Assembly: GCA_964020975.1 (NCBI GenBank)
Contig: CAXHWN010002137.1
Coordinates: 2,100,601 to 2,164,600 of the forward strand
From: Hermodice carunculata
Lineage: Eukaryota; Annelida; Polychaeta; Eunicida; Amphinomidae
DNA: 64,000 nt
Direction of reading: 5' to 3'
Shown: one piece after another, positions 47,312 through 60,936 of the stretch
Layout: the number at the start of each line of letters is the position of its first letter
Numbering within the stretch: the first letter of the stretch is position 1
Notes under the pieces: generated by a model
The model's input: only the letters and a program-made list of their open reading frames with translations
Told to the model about the DNA's origin: nothing
The model's database searches: none
Made by a program: the position numbers and the translations under genes

Positions 47312-48051
47312 ATGGACCACTCGGAGCTTGAATGTGTGTGGACTGAAATTTGTTTACCCCACACTAAATCAGTATTTATGTGTTGTATTTACCGACCCCC
47401 AAACACATCTGTACTTGACTTCACTGACAATTTTGGTTCTATGTTAGATAGACATGAAGAGCAGAACATTTCAGGCTCTATGTATATTCTTGGTGATTTT
47501 AACATCGATGTATCAAAACCAAATACAGGTCCTGCAACAAAACTCTTGCATTTAGCTTCCGCACATGAGCTAAAGCAAATCATACAGGAACCTACAAGGA
47601 CTACTGAACATTAAAAAAACTTGTATAGATCTTATTTTCACTAATGAATCAGATGTAGTCACAAGCTCTGGAGTATTTGATCTTGGTATATCTGACCATG
47701 ATTTGATCTTTTGTGTACGTAAAGGTACAATCCTGCGTCCAAAACCAAAGTATACACATATTCGCTCATTCAAAAACTTTGATACAAATAAATTTGCGAG
47801 TGATTTAAGCCATATACCATGGTGGGCCATGAATATATTTCATGACATTGATGATTGCTGGGATTTCCTCACAAAGATAATTAGTACAATCTGTGACAAT
47901 CATGCTCCCAGTAAGCCAGTGAGGGTAAGAGGTAAACCCGCTCCATGGATTACTGACGATGTTAGAGAACTAATGCACCAAAGAGATTACTACAACAAGA
48001 AAAGAAAGTCAGTTGATGCTACAATGCATGACCATGATATGTACAAATTAG
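47312..48051 (+). pseudogene. LINE 1 endonuclease domain
   Basis: MDHSELECVWTEICLPH, CCIYRPPN and YILGDFNID are the endonuclease/exonuclease/phosphatase motifs of LINE ORF2. After an indel in an A run near 47614 the text goes on with TCIDLIFTNESDV and LGISDHDLIFCV (the catalytic SDH). It then enters the region before the reverse transcriptase (RGKPAPWITDDVRELM). The N-terminal third of the domain is missing. Confidence 0.8.
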
Positions 48052-49234
48052 ACAGTATCATTACCATATCCAAACCGTAGTCGTAACGAAACAAATCCCA
48101 TTCAATTCCGACCAAAGGCAATGTTCCTTGGTATGTATAGCTGAAACACATGAATTTATAGTTTGAATTTACCCAAAAGAGACCAAAACGTAAGTGCAAA
48201 GGTCCATTGGGTCGAAAGAGCCATATCTAGTTTTAACATGACAGAATGCAAAAAGTTTTGTTTGAAATTATAGGCCTATTTTAGTAAATTGGCTTGAACA
48301 GGTGCATCATTTATGCACAACAGGACCATACAATTTATGAAAAGGGACCAAAATTTGCAGCACATCAGAGAATTTGTAAGCAGAGGTTCTTAACTTGTTG
48401 AAAATGTCAATAAAATTCAGTATTTAAAAAGGTACTACTTGCAACCACTATCTCAACAATGATCATCATCCATATAAGTCCACAAAGCGACACCAACACC
48501 AACATCAATCCATCAGAAAAGCCCTCTAGGCCTAAAATGACCATCAATAAGAATCCAAACAACATGATTATATAATTTGATGTGTTTTAGGCATGTTGTT
48601 AAAGACATGATGTTGTTTTAAAAGAGATAAACTAAGAGTACCGGTATTTCAAAAAGAAAAGTGTTTGAATTTGCAAATATAGTAAGTACATTGGTTCAAA
48701 TGTTAAACATCAGCCAGAAGCAAGTGACATTAGGCCTCAAATCATTAAAACGTAGTCAAAAATGCATTACAATAGTCAAAATTTGTAAGGATAGCAGTCA
48801 CATTTCAAGTTGGTTTCCAGAAGCATTTTGAAAGGACATTTAAATGTTCAAAAAACCATAGAATCCCACAAGTCATCTAATAAGTCAATTATTAGGGTAA
48901 TAATTTAGAATTCCCAAAATTGTAGTATGTCACTGTAAGTCATCTGTAAGTGTAAGTCAGCCAAGCATAATTTACATCTACGTCGTGGTTCTATAAAGTT
49001 CAAAAGGTCAAATTGTAAAACAGTCCTTATTATTGTAAAATTCTACTATCATCATCAGAAAAAGAATTCGGTTTTATGAAAAGAAAGAAAGAGAAAAGGG
49101 GGGGGGGGATGGTCTTGAAGTTCCTAAAGGTAACTGTAAGTATAACTGTTTTCCTGTAACAGTTTCAAATTTTTTCATTTATAATCAGACGTAGTTCAAC
49201 TTGTCAGTCAGTTGATTTAGATGCTAATTATTTA

Positions 49235-49309
<75 letters not shown>

Positions 49310-50629
49310 TAAACACTTTGAGCCAACCAGACATGACTTCCACAATAACAAACTATATTCATCAGACAATTATAAAAAACAACATCAGTTTCACTACACT
49401 TGGAACACTTACTGCACTGCAATATGTGCAGAAAATGCCTGGATGTTCAAATTGTTACCAAATATATAAGAGTTCCATGAAAAGAGAAGCGGACCACAGT
49501 TTTCAATGATAGTGATGAGACCAAATCGAATACCAGTTTAACCTTGTCAGATCCAGGATCATTTACGAAATAGTAAGACATGCTAGTGTTCATCGTCAGA
49601 AGGATCCATGACCGGCAGTAATGAGATTTAAACGAATGAGAGTATCTTCTACCTGACTTGGAACAGGTTACCAACATATTGGCAGTGGGTTAAACCAGTT
49701 TTACGGGATCCCAATCCTCCCACTTTGGAAAACACTCACATTCATTTAAAGTAAGGATAAAACAAATTTAGCCCTTAATGTTAATGTACAGTTACAAAAG
49801 GTAATTACCTGACCATAGTTCACAGATATCATCCAAACGATGACAGGACAATTAAGAATTTTAAGTCAGACTACTATATTTACATTAGAATTGCGTAACA
49901 TGTCAAAAATTTGAATTTAAACACACTCAAAAAAAGAGTTTCCATGTGAACACAGGACAACTAAATTTGATACTAATATTATATTTATTATGAAACATGG
50001 TTAAGTTCTTCCATGTTCCATTCTCACCAGAAAAACAGCACAATAGGCCAAAAATTCGTTATAAAAATATGACTCGCATCATCTGAGAAAGTATTCCTTA
50101 CATTTTGTCAGTATATCAAAAAAGATGAGAAAATAGAAGGCCTGTATTGTTCAACATGATGCCTGAGAACTTATATGGTCCTTATTTCATTTTATATTTG
50201 TTGTAATTATAAGAAATTTTATGTTCCAGTATTGAAAGTTTGATCAAGCTTATGGTAAAACAATCTCAGCCACAACATTAAAATACATAAACATATTTCT
50301 ATGTGTTTTACTGACACTCAGAAAATACCTTATTAATATGTTCATATAAGTCAACATGATATTTCTGTAGAACATATTGATATTTATCTTTAAAGTTAAG
50401 AAAAAACCTTTTTTAATCTTATTTTGGAAAACCCTAGCTGTTTAATAAGTCTTCCAAAAAGTGATCTATGTCTATCAGCAAAATCTTTAAAATCAGTACA
50501 TTTTCTTCCGAAAGCAATTAGTCTTGACACATAAACACCATAAGCAGGATTGATAGGAATATTACTACTTATATATGGATAATTTACTATATCAAAATTG
50601 AAATCATCTCTTTTATTAAAACACTCAGG
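48052..50629 (-). mobile_element. Nested retroelement with a Penelope-like C-terminal segment, 5'-truncated
   Basis: On the minus strand from about 50625 the text reads CFNKRDDFNFDIVNYPYISS, NIPINPAYGVYVSRLIAF and CTDFKDFADRHRSLFGRLI. After one frame change it continues NFKDKYQYVLQKYHVDLYEH. This matches the C-terminal part of a widespread invertebrate reverse-transcriptase family (KRDDFNF.IVN.P....NIP..PAYGVY.SQLIR), which I place with Penelope-like elements with moderate confidence. The remaining 2.2 kb down to 48052 is non-coding and includes an (AG)n microsatellite at 49231-49305. No clear target duplication was found. Confidence 0.6.
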
Positions 50630-52452
50630 AATGAGGTAACTGATACAATTAGAAAGGCGCATAGGGACTTTTATGATGAGATGATTTCAACAGACTCTTC
50701 TTCTGAAATTGTGTGGAAAGCCTTAAAGAAGTTTCTACCTAGTAACCAAACAGGTGAACCCCAGTTTTTAGAGGTTGAAGGATTCATACTTCAAGATCCT
50801 ATGTCCATCTCTAACTGTTTTAATACATTTTTCACTACTATTGGCTCGAGACTGGCTGATAAATTCACCAGCATTTTCACATGCCAGCTTCAAAGAGCCA
50901 ATTCCAAAATTAGTTTCCAAGAGGTATCTGAAGATAATGTGTTACAGGGCCTGCAAAAACTTACTACCAGTAAAGCAAATGGCACTGACTCCCCGCATCC
51001 AACTTTTTTGAAGGCTGGTGCGCATGTGATTTCAGGTCCTCTGACATACTTACATAACCGTTCGTTACGTACAGGCAAATTACCGTCTCAGTGGAAGCAG
51101 GCAAAAGTATCTGCAATTCATAAAGATGGCCCAATGGCAGATCCAGGAAATTATAGACGCATCTCAGTTATAAACTTAACCATAAAAATGTTTGAGAGAA
51201 TTGTCCACAATCAACTATATGCCTATGTAACGGAATACAATCTCCTGAACGTAAACCATTCGGGCTTTAGACCCTTGCATTCTACAGCTACTACCTTGAT
51301 AGTTGTAAATGCTATGTCCTTACCAATATGGACAAGGATTTAATTACAGGTGTGTGCTTTCTAGATCTCAAAAAAGCCTTCGATACTGTGTCACACGAAA
51401 TCCTACTGACAAAACTTGAATATTTAGGGATCAATGGTATTGAACTCTGTTGGTTTAGAGACTATTTATCCGAGCGGACTCAATGCATCCAATTCAAGGG
51501 GGAATTGTCTGACCACATGGAAATAGCCTATGGTGTCCCACAGGGATCAATACTAGGTCCCCTACTTTTCGTCATTTTCATAAATGACCTTCCCTCTGTT
51601 ATTACAAATAGTAAGGTTGTATTGTATGCTGATGACACTGCTATTTTCTTTGCTGCTAAATCGGTTCTTGACATTCAGAGGCCATCAAATATTGAAATGT
51701 TTAATGCAGCTAAATGGATGAACGACAACCATCTCACCTTGAATATTCAAAAGACTAAGTGTATGTTATTAGGAACTAGTCGGAAACTTCAAGAAAATGA
51801 CCAACTGAATATTTTAGTGGAAGGGAAACAAATTGAACAGGTCGACTATTTTAAATATTTAGGACTATGGTTTGACAAGCAGATGTCATGGAACAAACAT
51901 GTTGAAAATATTTGCAACAAAATTTCACAACGTCTTGGTATTCTAAGGAGAATGTCCCCATTTGTGTCAAAAGATTCAGTATTACTCCTGTACAATTCTC
52001 TGATATTACCACTTTTTGATTACTGTGACGTCGCATGGTCTGACTGTTCTACAAAAAACCTGGACATGCTACAAAAGTTCCAAAATCGAGCAGCCAGGAT
52101 AATACTTTCTAAAGGTCGTAGAACGAGAATTAGGGACATGTTTAAGGAACTTCATTGGACTGATTTAAGGGCCCGGCACCAATATCATCGAGCTATTTTC
52201 ATGTTTAAAGTTATAAATGGCAAAACTCCTACCTAATTGAGTGATGCCTTTAAAGCAGTGTCGGAAGTCCATGGACATTTTACAAGGCAAAGTAAGGCTA
52301 ATCTGACAGTCCCTAACACACTAGGCAAGTCAGGTCAAAGAGCGTTTAGGTTTACAGGTGCCAAGACATGGAATAGTTTAAATGATAATGTTAAAGAAGC
52401 ACCATCCCTGACAGTTTTTAAATCTTTACACTGCAAAACGTACCATGTGTAA
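50630..52452 (+). pseudogene. LINE 1 reverse transcriptase and C-terminus
   Basis: Reads SEIVWKALKKFLPS, TSKANGTDSPHPTFLKAG, PGNYRRISVINLTIKMFE and HSGFRPLHSTATTLI. A one-base shift near 51305 leads into VCFLDLKKAFDTVSHEILL, YGVPQGSILGPLLFVIFIND and VVLYADDTAIFF (catalytic YADD intact). The tail has LDMLQKFQNRAARIIL and FKVINGKTPT, then a TAA at about 52234 where a Tyr is expected (family TPTYLSD), then WNSLNDNVKEAPSLTVFK to the stop at 52450. A recent, lightly damaged copy. Confidence 0.9.
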
Positions 52453-52718
52453 CGATTTGACGTCTTTTAAAACCTGCATTATTGATCATAAATTTGTCAT
52501 TACATTAAGAAAATGTTCAAACATCATTGACTTTTCATCATGAAATCACAAGCTTTTAGTTACTTTTAGTAATGACCTTTTCATACTTTTTAATTTACCT
52601 ATTGTTCATGTATTTTACAGCATATTATATTTATACCAATTGATGCATGAATGCGAGTATGTACCAAGGGCCCCTATGGAAAGCAGCCTGAGTGCTGATC
52701 AGGGCTACCCTGCATGAA

Positions 52719-52765
<47 letters not shown>

Positions 52766-53015
52766 AATTGTGGCATTGTCATTGTAGGCCTATAGCCTCC
52801 ATTCATATGCAGAGCTGTTTATACAAAATCATGTCAAAGTGATTTGGGGCATACCAGAATAAATGCATATTTTCTGTCAGTAGAGCTGTACAAATCTTCG
52901 GTAAAATTTAAATTTCTTTGTTTTTTTTTTTTTTTTTTTTTTTTGTTTCTTTCCCCCCCCCCACCCCCACCCCGACCCCCACCCCCACCCCCACCCCACC
53001 CATCTTTTATTTTTA

Positions 53016-53761
53016 AGGCCCAATTGTTGAGGTTGCGGGTCTGAAGAGCTTGAAAATAATCATTTGTAAGTCCTCAATTCATTCAATTTAGTTGAAAACT
53101 TGATGCGAAGTTGATATATGGGTCAAGGGCCGCTCTCAGAAGTCTGAAAATATCCACTTGTTGCTCATTAGGGGATCGTTTCACCCGAAAAAACGCGCCT
53201 CTTACGTGAAGAAAGTTTAGCTGCAGGTCGTTTGTTAATATTTCTGGGGGTACATCTTTTAATAAGAGGCTTTTTCTTATCTGTGTGTACAGAAGTGTTC
53301 TACTATAAGTGCGTAATTATCCAGCCTTGATGCCAGTACAATCCTGCCACCGGAGACAAAGGAACTTTCCCAAGACCAGGACCCGTGGGCTTGGCGTATG
53401 CAGTCAGAATTACACGCGTGCGCACATCGCTCTACGTGTTGGTCGACGTTCCGCTGGTGTTCACATCGGCGTAACGAAAGAAAGTGCGTAATAATATACA
53501 CTTTTGGTTAAATTTTTGGGTACAGCTTTTTATGAGAGGCTATTTCGTATTTGTGTTTATACACGACTTCTAAGAGAAGTGCGTAATTGCCCAACCTAGG
53601 TGCGAGTACGACCGTGCCACCGGAGAGGAGGGAACAAGTCCGACTCCAAGCGATCACCTGTTGGGTGTTGCGTGTGAAGCTCAGTCGTGTGTCACTTTGG
53701 GAAACAATCGTATTTTAGCATTACCGCAAGTCCTTTGTGTACCAATATTTGCTGGTATACG

Positions 53762-53857
<96 letters not shown>

Positions 53858-53860
53858 TTA

Positions 53861-53893
<33 letters not shown>

Positions 53894-55203
53894 CTTTGCT
53901 TTCAGCCAAGTTTACAGTTTCAAGGCAGACTTTGTTCGAGAACTTCGACTCATGTTACCGCAATATAGAACGGGAAACGAGCTTGCACGTCCCTGAAAGC
54001 TGAATGAATTAACCCAGTCTACAAATCCGGTATACAATTTACAAAGGAGATGTATCTATGGTCATCTGTTTGCACGAGGACGAATCTGGGGATGGTTGTG
54101 TCGAACTCTTTGGATTGCATAGACAAGAAAGAAAGACCAAAGTTTAATATAGAAGGCATATCAGAGCACTGTCCGCATAGAATGACAGAATCTGTTGTAT
54201 TCTAGCAACGGACAGAGTGTTCAAACGATCGCAATTTCACCGCAACCCAAATGAGGCCCCAGCATAAGTGATGCAAAGCGAGAGCCGATCAATATTTTCT
54301 GTGTGCCATGGGGCTCTCTTTGGGATGTAGTATATTAAATCAATTTAATGGAATTGAAATAAAAAGTACATGTCCATAAGAATACTGTAGGCCCTCCACC
54401 CCCCATGTCAAAAGATTGTAAAATTAACCGCTGAATTATAGCACTGCAGGCTTTAGATATTATAATGAATTTGTAAAGAAAATTAACATATTTCTCCATT
54501 TACTACTCTGGCAGATTGCCATATTGACATGCACAACACAAGTTCCAACATGTAGGCCTATCATTTTTCATCTTTCACTGTCTTTTACCCACCACACTTC
54601 ATCCAACGAGGAAAGAATGCCAGACAAAGATATATTTGAAGTGATTCTGTAATATATAAGGAGTGTGAAAGTTAAGTTTTATTAAATTAAAATGCAAGGG
54701 AGGCCGACACTCGAACACATACTTTTAAATCAATCAACCAATACAATATACGAATTGCAATATATTTGAATAGATTGAAAACTAATTGCCTCCGTGAAAA
54801 TTTTGGTTGCATCATCAAAAAAGATGCAGCGCCAGTGTAATGCTTGTCAAGAATAATTTTTGTTTATAATTTTCAAGAATTTGTCAAAAAACTTTAAATA
54901 ATTTTTGGAATTCAATAGAGTGTTGATGTCAGATAACTCAACTTAAGTACATCAAATCACATTTTGATACAGAGATTCACAGTTTATAAATTTTATTTTA
55001 AAAATCCCTACCTACCTACCTACTCTACTTGTGTGCTTCGCTGCATAAGGAAACACAACATTTGTTTTAGGCCTCACCAACGCTATTTGCCTGTCCAGGA
55101 CTCCGCAGAATAGAAGTGCTAATATCTTATAACGTTACAGTCTTGTATTGAAGTTCCTGAATACAGTTACCACCTGTAACATGGCTTTTTGACTCACAGT
55201 CGC
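53016..55203. other. Inserted block inside copy B: direct repeat, microsatellite, unassigned sequence
   Basis: About 110 bp (GGGTACATCTTTTAATAAGAG ... AAGTGCGTAATTATCCA) at 53250-53360 is repeated about 267 bp later at 53518-53630, each followed by GCCACCGGAGA. A compound A-run, (TA)n and (TTTA)n microsatellite covers 53761-53893. The remaining 1.3 kb to 55203 has no recognisable feature. Confidence 0.5.
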
Positions 55204-55204
55204 T

Positions 55205-57325
55205 TTTTGGCTCAGCTGACCTACCAGTCAGGTTGAGATATCAGAAGACTCCGTCATCCATGGCTTCTCTCTGTCCATTCACAATTCACCTGTTTTTACG
55301 TCTTCTCCAAAATGGAAAGCCAGATTCACTTCAAAATTGGTGGCTATGTACCTTGGGTAGGTCTCTACCTACTCTGTTCAAATGGTCATGCTCCGGTGAT
55401 TTCTAGCGCTGCTGACTTTTCAGTCAGTTGATCTTATCTTATGGTCCTCTGTCCGTTGTCCCCCGTCCGTCAACAATTCACATTTTCGACTTGCTTTCGG
55501 AAACCGCCAGATCCACTTCAAACTTGGGGAACTTGGGGGGGGGGGTGTTTACCAAGTTTGTTCAAATGGTCACGGTCCATTGATTTTTTTATTTTTTTAT
55601 GAATTTTTTTGTTCTTTTTTGGGGCAAATCTTAAAAAATCTTATTTTCCGAAATCGCTCACCCAATTGCTTTGATATGACACAGGAGCACTCCCTGGGAG
55701 TCCTGGTTCTTAATTTGTTCACCAGGTGGCTTTGCAGTTTTTTCTTCTATTTTTTTCAATGAATTTTTGTGTTATAGCTATTTTCGACTTCTTCTCTAAA
55801 ACGGTCCCTGAGATGAAGCTGAAACATGGTAGATATGTTCCTTATAGAAGGGTCAAACAAAGTTGTTCACTATTTGGTACTGCTGAGGATTCCTGATGTT
55901 TAACAATTTTTTCAATTCGGCTCTTTTTCGGTAAATGCACCTTTCCTATTGATTACTATGTAAGTCAATGGGCATTCTATTGCCAATTTACATTTTCAAC
56001 TTCTCCAAAACCGTCATCCAGATTTACTTCAAATTTGGTGGGGATATACTTTGGTCGGGTGTCTACCAGGTTTATTCCAATGGTCATGTTCCAATGATTT
56101 TTCGATTTTTTTATGATTTTTTTTTTCCAAAAATTTTTACAAAAGTTTTAATAGGAAAGTTTAACATGGGAATTTCTTGTTATGGTTATAACTTAAATAA
56201 TTTTTGCCAGATGTACTTCAAACTTGGATGGGATGTGCCTTGGGTGAATCTCTGCCAAGTTCGTTCAAATGGTCACGCTCTAGTAATTTTTGGATTTCTC
56301 ATGCATTTTCTTGTTCTTTTTTGGGACAAACCTTAAAAACTCTCCTCCTCTGAAACTGCTCACACAAGTGCTTTGATATTGTACATAGACACTCCCAGGG
56401 ACACCTAGTTCCCAATTTGTTCACCAGGTGGCGCTGCAATTTTTTTCTAATTTTGTAATGAATTTTTTGTATGGTTTTGCTTTTTTTCACTTGTTCTCAG
56501 AACCGTCACTCAGATTAAGCTGAAATATGATGGACATGTTCTTGTGGAAAGGTCAAACAAAGTTGTTTACAAGGTGGCACTGCTTTGGATTCCTGATTGT
56601 TAAGGATTTTTTTTTTAATTGCGGTACTTACCAGTCAATGCAGCTTTCCTATTGATTACTATGTAAGTCAATGGGCATTCTAATGCTAATTCTCAGGACA
56701 ACTGACACGAAATTTACTGTTTACTTGATAACTTGAGATCTGTTTTGAGTTAGTACCATGATGCAGCACATGTTAATGTTTCTGTATGAAGGTCATGCTT
56801 AGATAGTACATGAATGACCTTGACCTCATTTCTGGGGTCACTGTGCAACATACATGAATTTTACTCTTCATTATAACTTGAGAACTGCTTGAACCTTGAT
56901 GTTGCACATGTTAGTGTTCTTTTATAAAGGTCAGACTTACTCAGGACATGGGTGACCTTGATCCTTTCCCAAGTTCACAGAGCTGCAAGTGTGATGAATG
57001 TCTAGGTCAGCTGAGCATGGGCTGTTCACACAGCCCGCTTGTTTGGATTTTTTGTTTGATTTTTAGGAGGGGGGCAAAACTTTAAAAAATCTTCTCCAAA
57101 ACCGCTCATCCAGTTGCTTTGATATCACACAGGAACCCTCCTAGGCACTCGTAGCTTTTAATTGTTCACCAGGTGGTGCTGCATTTTTTTTCTTTTTTTT
57201 TATGATTTTCTTAACTGTTATCACTGTTTTCGACTTCTCCAGAACTGTCACTCAGATTAAGCTGAAACTTTGTGGGTATGTTCCATGTGAAATTGTAAAA
57301 CAAAGTTGTTTAAAATCAAGTATCA
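55205..57325 (+). mobile_element. Outer Helentron-like element, interrupted by its own family member
   Basis: The 5' part (about 55205-55401) begins GGCTCAGCTGACCTACCAGT, then CAGG, and runs into the first internal module up to CATGCTCCGGTGATT. The module resumes at 57042 with TTTGGATTTTTTGTTTGA and continues to about 57325, where tandem copy B resumes. The 3' end is missing. Confidence 0.65.
55402..57041 (+). mobile_element. Helentron-like element, copy 2, exact boundaries
   Basis: 1640 bp beginning TCTAGCGCTGCTGACTTTTC and ending in a perfect hairpin GGGCTGT-TCAC-ACAGCCC (57019-57036), then G and CTTG (57038-57041). It sits inside a related copy whose uninterrupted relatives read GATTTTTGG. 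Here GATT plus TTTGG flank the element, so five T are restored with no target duplication. TC at the start, hairpin plus CTTG at the end and insertion between two T are hallmarks of rolling-circle Helitron2/Helentron elements. Internal modules repeat at about 525 bp as in copy 1. It is non-autonomous. Confidence 0.8.
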
Positions 57326-60300
57326 ATTAAAATCAGGCGTGCTGACTTTGTTGAGCTGTTGAGTTCATATGCGTATCATTTTAACATGCTTGAATCAATT
57401 TATATCCATGAATATGGATGACAGCACTTATGAACTGAAGATTTTATAACTTTTACCAAGCAAGGGTACATACGTGGCGAAACAGTTGAACTTCGACATA
57501 CAAACACATATAATTGCAGGAGTTTCAGAAAGTGAAAGAAGGTAATAAAAAAAGGTAGCTTCCATTGAACACTTGCCTGAAAACACTTATGCCTGATAAT
57601 AGGATTGATTATTGGATGCTTATCAAATTTAAAATCAGAGCACTTGTGAATACAAATATATATTTATGATATTGGAGTAACTGTACAAACTTTTGTCATT
57701 TTCTCTCCAATATGTGCACATACATCAGAAACCATGTCAATAAACCACAACTTCTACAGTCTACTGCAGAACAAAGGCATAGCACTATTGGTTTGTGGAA
57801 GCTGGATCACCCAACTGCCCTCCTAATGTTCAAACAATGGGCATCTTAAAATTCCATAATTTTAGTACCGAAAAACATAATTTGCTGAATACTGCTACTC
57901 TAATCTGTGACCTACCGAACTTAAACTGTGCACTTTAATGGGTCAATAATGTGTAAACACTGAAACTATTCCATTGTCTGCCATAATTCAGATTATATCA
58001 GGGAAATACTGCCATAATGACTGGCATTAGATGCTGACTTGGTGTAACTGATACTCCCCCCATCCCACATTAATGCCTCAGCAGTGATAGATGTCATTTT
58101 TTTACACAAATTTTGCGAATCTATCCATAAATAGTAAAAAAATCACCAATTTCACCTAAAAATTAATGAAATTTTAGCAATGTATTCAAAATTGGGTTTA
58201 AAATTAAGGGGTGGGGCATTGTAATTTGACTTCTCAGTGTAAGGGCAGGACATGCAGGCAAGTGATTATCGATTTGCATCATAGCCCATTGTGTATCGTA
58301 TTCATATTGGACAGAAAAGAATTGATTGGATGCAATTATGTACTTTTCCTCAAAATTTTAATTAATTATTTAATTTGTTATAAAAACTGATTGTTCAGAT
58401 TTAAAGGTTGCTTGCAAAAAAGTTGATATTTTCTTTAATATTGAAGTTTGGTAAAGTTAATGCAAATCCTTTTCAGAAAACAAGTTGTGGCTTCACTTAA
58501 ACAAGTTTTAAAAATTCTGACAAGTCTATTAGGTTACAGACCACAGTTGTGATTGGCTGGTTGTGCATCCCAACGGAGACAGTCTGTAATTGTGAAAATA
58601 CTGTGTTTTCAGCATGCTGTAGCTTAGTTTAAATAAAGTTAGCTAAGTCAGGTTTGCTGCATCTGAGAGTTGCTTCATTGGTGGTCATATAGGTGCACGC
58701 TCTTCCAAGCCAGATGGGAACTTTATGGTGGGGAAGGACAATGATGTGACCCTGGCAAGAGCACAGTTCATACACCTGTATAAAGCTGACATCCAGGTGT
58801 CATTTCGTATTTCAATTATCACAAATTAACGAGCTGCGAATTATATGACAAAGTTTCATCCATGTTTTTCTGACATTTTTATGTGTTAAATGCCGTTCAC
58901 GAAATTTGAAAATACCAAAATGCTGATTTTTCAGATTGAAAAATGCTAATATGAAAAACAGAAGGATTTATAACTGTGGTCTGTGGCCTATTAGGGCTAA
59001 CTCTGCATGTATTGGGACTCACATGGTCATGTTGTTATTCTATTATCGTCCATCAAGCAAGTTAAAAATGGGAAGTCAGAACTTTTTGACAGCTGCCTGG
59101 ACAATTTTGAGTGATCCTAACAACTTTTACATAGATGGAGCATGCAAGATATGGTCCTGGGACTGCAGATCACCAGGCAAATGGTTTGGGCTATGGTATT
59201 GTGTACCTCAGGCCAGCTTATGAAAGGAGAAAAGAAGTTTTACACCCATAGATTGGCTGTGAATATCAAATTTAACAGTCTCAATATTCCAAAAATTCTT
59301 GACGTATCACACTTACGTCACAAACCATTGTGCATAGACATGTTGCACCTACCAGTGGAACCACACTGCATAAATAATAACAGGATTCACTGCAAGACAT
59401 TTAACAAAGTGCACAGGCCATGCCTCCTTTGCCGACTCCTTGGTAGATAGGCAGCTTCCATAGCCCTTTGTATTTATCGATACCTCACAGGTACCACACA
59501 GGTAACCATATGTGTGTATGAGAAATAAACAATGGTAATATGATATGAATAAATTATTCTAATCCCATTAATATGAAACTTAGCAACCCTCTATTTCAAA
59601 CTTTTAATTTTGTGGCATTGTCATTGTAGGCCTATAGCCTCCATTTATATGTAGAGCTGTTTATACAAAATCATGTCAAAGTGATTTGGGGCATACCAGA
59701 AATAATGCACATTTTCTGTCAGTAGAGCTGTACAAATCTTAGGTAAAATATAAATTTCTTTGTTTTTTTGGTTTTGTTTTTGTTTCTCTGCCCCACTCCA
59801 ACCCCATTTTATTTTCATTTTTATTTTTATTTTTTTGCAGACAAAAGCTTGTCATAAATGTGTGTAATTTGACTGGGGTAAATCATTAAAAATCAGGTAT
59901 GCTGACTTTCTTGAGCTGTTGAGTTCATAAGCGTATCATTTTAACATAATTGAATCAATTCATATCCATGAATATGGATGACAGCACTGATGAGCTGAAG
60001 ATTTTATAACTTTTACCAAGCTAGGGTACATAGGTGGCAAACATTTGAACTTCGACATACAAACACATATAATTGCAGGAGTTTCATAGAGTGAAACAAG
60101 GTAAAAAAAAAAGTCAGCTTCCATTGAACACTTGCCTGAAAACACTTATGCCTGATAATAGGATTGATTATTGGATGCTTATCAAATTTAAAATCAGAGC
60201 ACTTGTGAATACAAATATATATTTATGATATTGGAGTAACTGTACAAACTTTTGTCATTTTCTCTCCAATATGTGCACATACATCAGAAACCATGTCAAT

Positions 60301-60936
60301 AAACCACAACTTCTACAGTCTACTGCAGAACAAAGGCATAGCACTATTGGTTTGTGGAAGCTGGATCATCCAACTGCCCTCCTAATGTTCAAACAATGGG
60401 CATCTTAAAATTCCATAATTTTAGTACCAAAAAACATAATTTGCTGAATACTGCTACTCTAATCTGTGACCTACTGGACTAAAACTGTGCACTTTAAAGG
60501 ACCAATAATGTGTAAACACTGAAACTATTCCATTGTCTGCCATAATTCAGATTATATCAGGGAAATACTGCCATAATGACTGGCATTAGATGCTGACTTG
60601 GTGTAACTGATACTCCCCCCATCCCACATTAATGCCTCAGCAGTGATAGATGTCATTTTTTTACACAAATTTTGCGAATCTATCCATAAATAGTAAAAAA
60701 ATCACCAATTTCACCTAAAAATTAATGAAATTTTAGCAATGTATTCAAAATTGGGTTTTAAAATTAAGGGGTGGGGCATTGTAATTTGACTTCTCAGTGT
60801 AAGGGCAGGACATGCAGGCAAGTGATTATCGATTTGCATCATAGCCCATCGTGTATTGTATTCATATTGGACAAAAAGAATTGATTGGATGCAATTATGT
60901 AATGTAATTTTCCTCAAAATTTTAATTATTTAATTG

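Larger units (their letters stand above)
47296..52766 (+). mobile_element. LINE 1 (L2/CR1-type), 5'-truncated, carrying a nested insertion
   Basis: The copy begins inside the apurinic endonuclease and ends with AGGGCTACCCTGCATG and an (AAAT)n tail of about 50 bases (52716-52765). Its sequence is interrupted at about 48052-50629 by another element; the flanking text joins as MYKL - R - NEVTDTIRKAH. Without the insertion the LINE would be about 2.9 kb. It lies inside copy B of the tandem array. Confidence 0.85.
46311..58530 (+). repeat. 2.4 kb tandem unit, copy B, split by two insertions
   Basis: Pieces 46311-47295, 52767-53015 and 57326-58530 together make one unit collinear with copy A. The first break is a LINE inserted after TTTCAAAC. 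The second is a 4.3 kb block replacing the short segment that starts at TTTTTGCAGACAAAAGC in copy A. The 3' piece has an extra stretch of about 70 bp (near 58100-58170) shared with copy C but not A. Confidence 0.85.

Noticed and set aside
53934-53955. tRNA B-box-like GTTCGAGAAC
   Set aside because: No A box or cloverleaf around it.
59142-59450. 102-codon frame in tandem copy C as a gene
   Set aside because: The frame is not maintained in copies A and B and matches no known domain.
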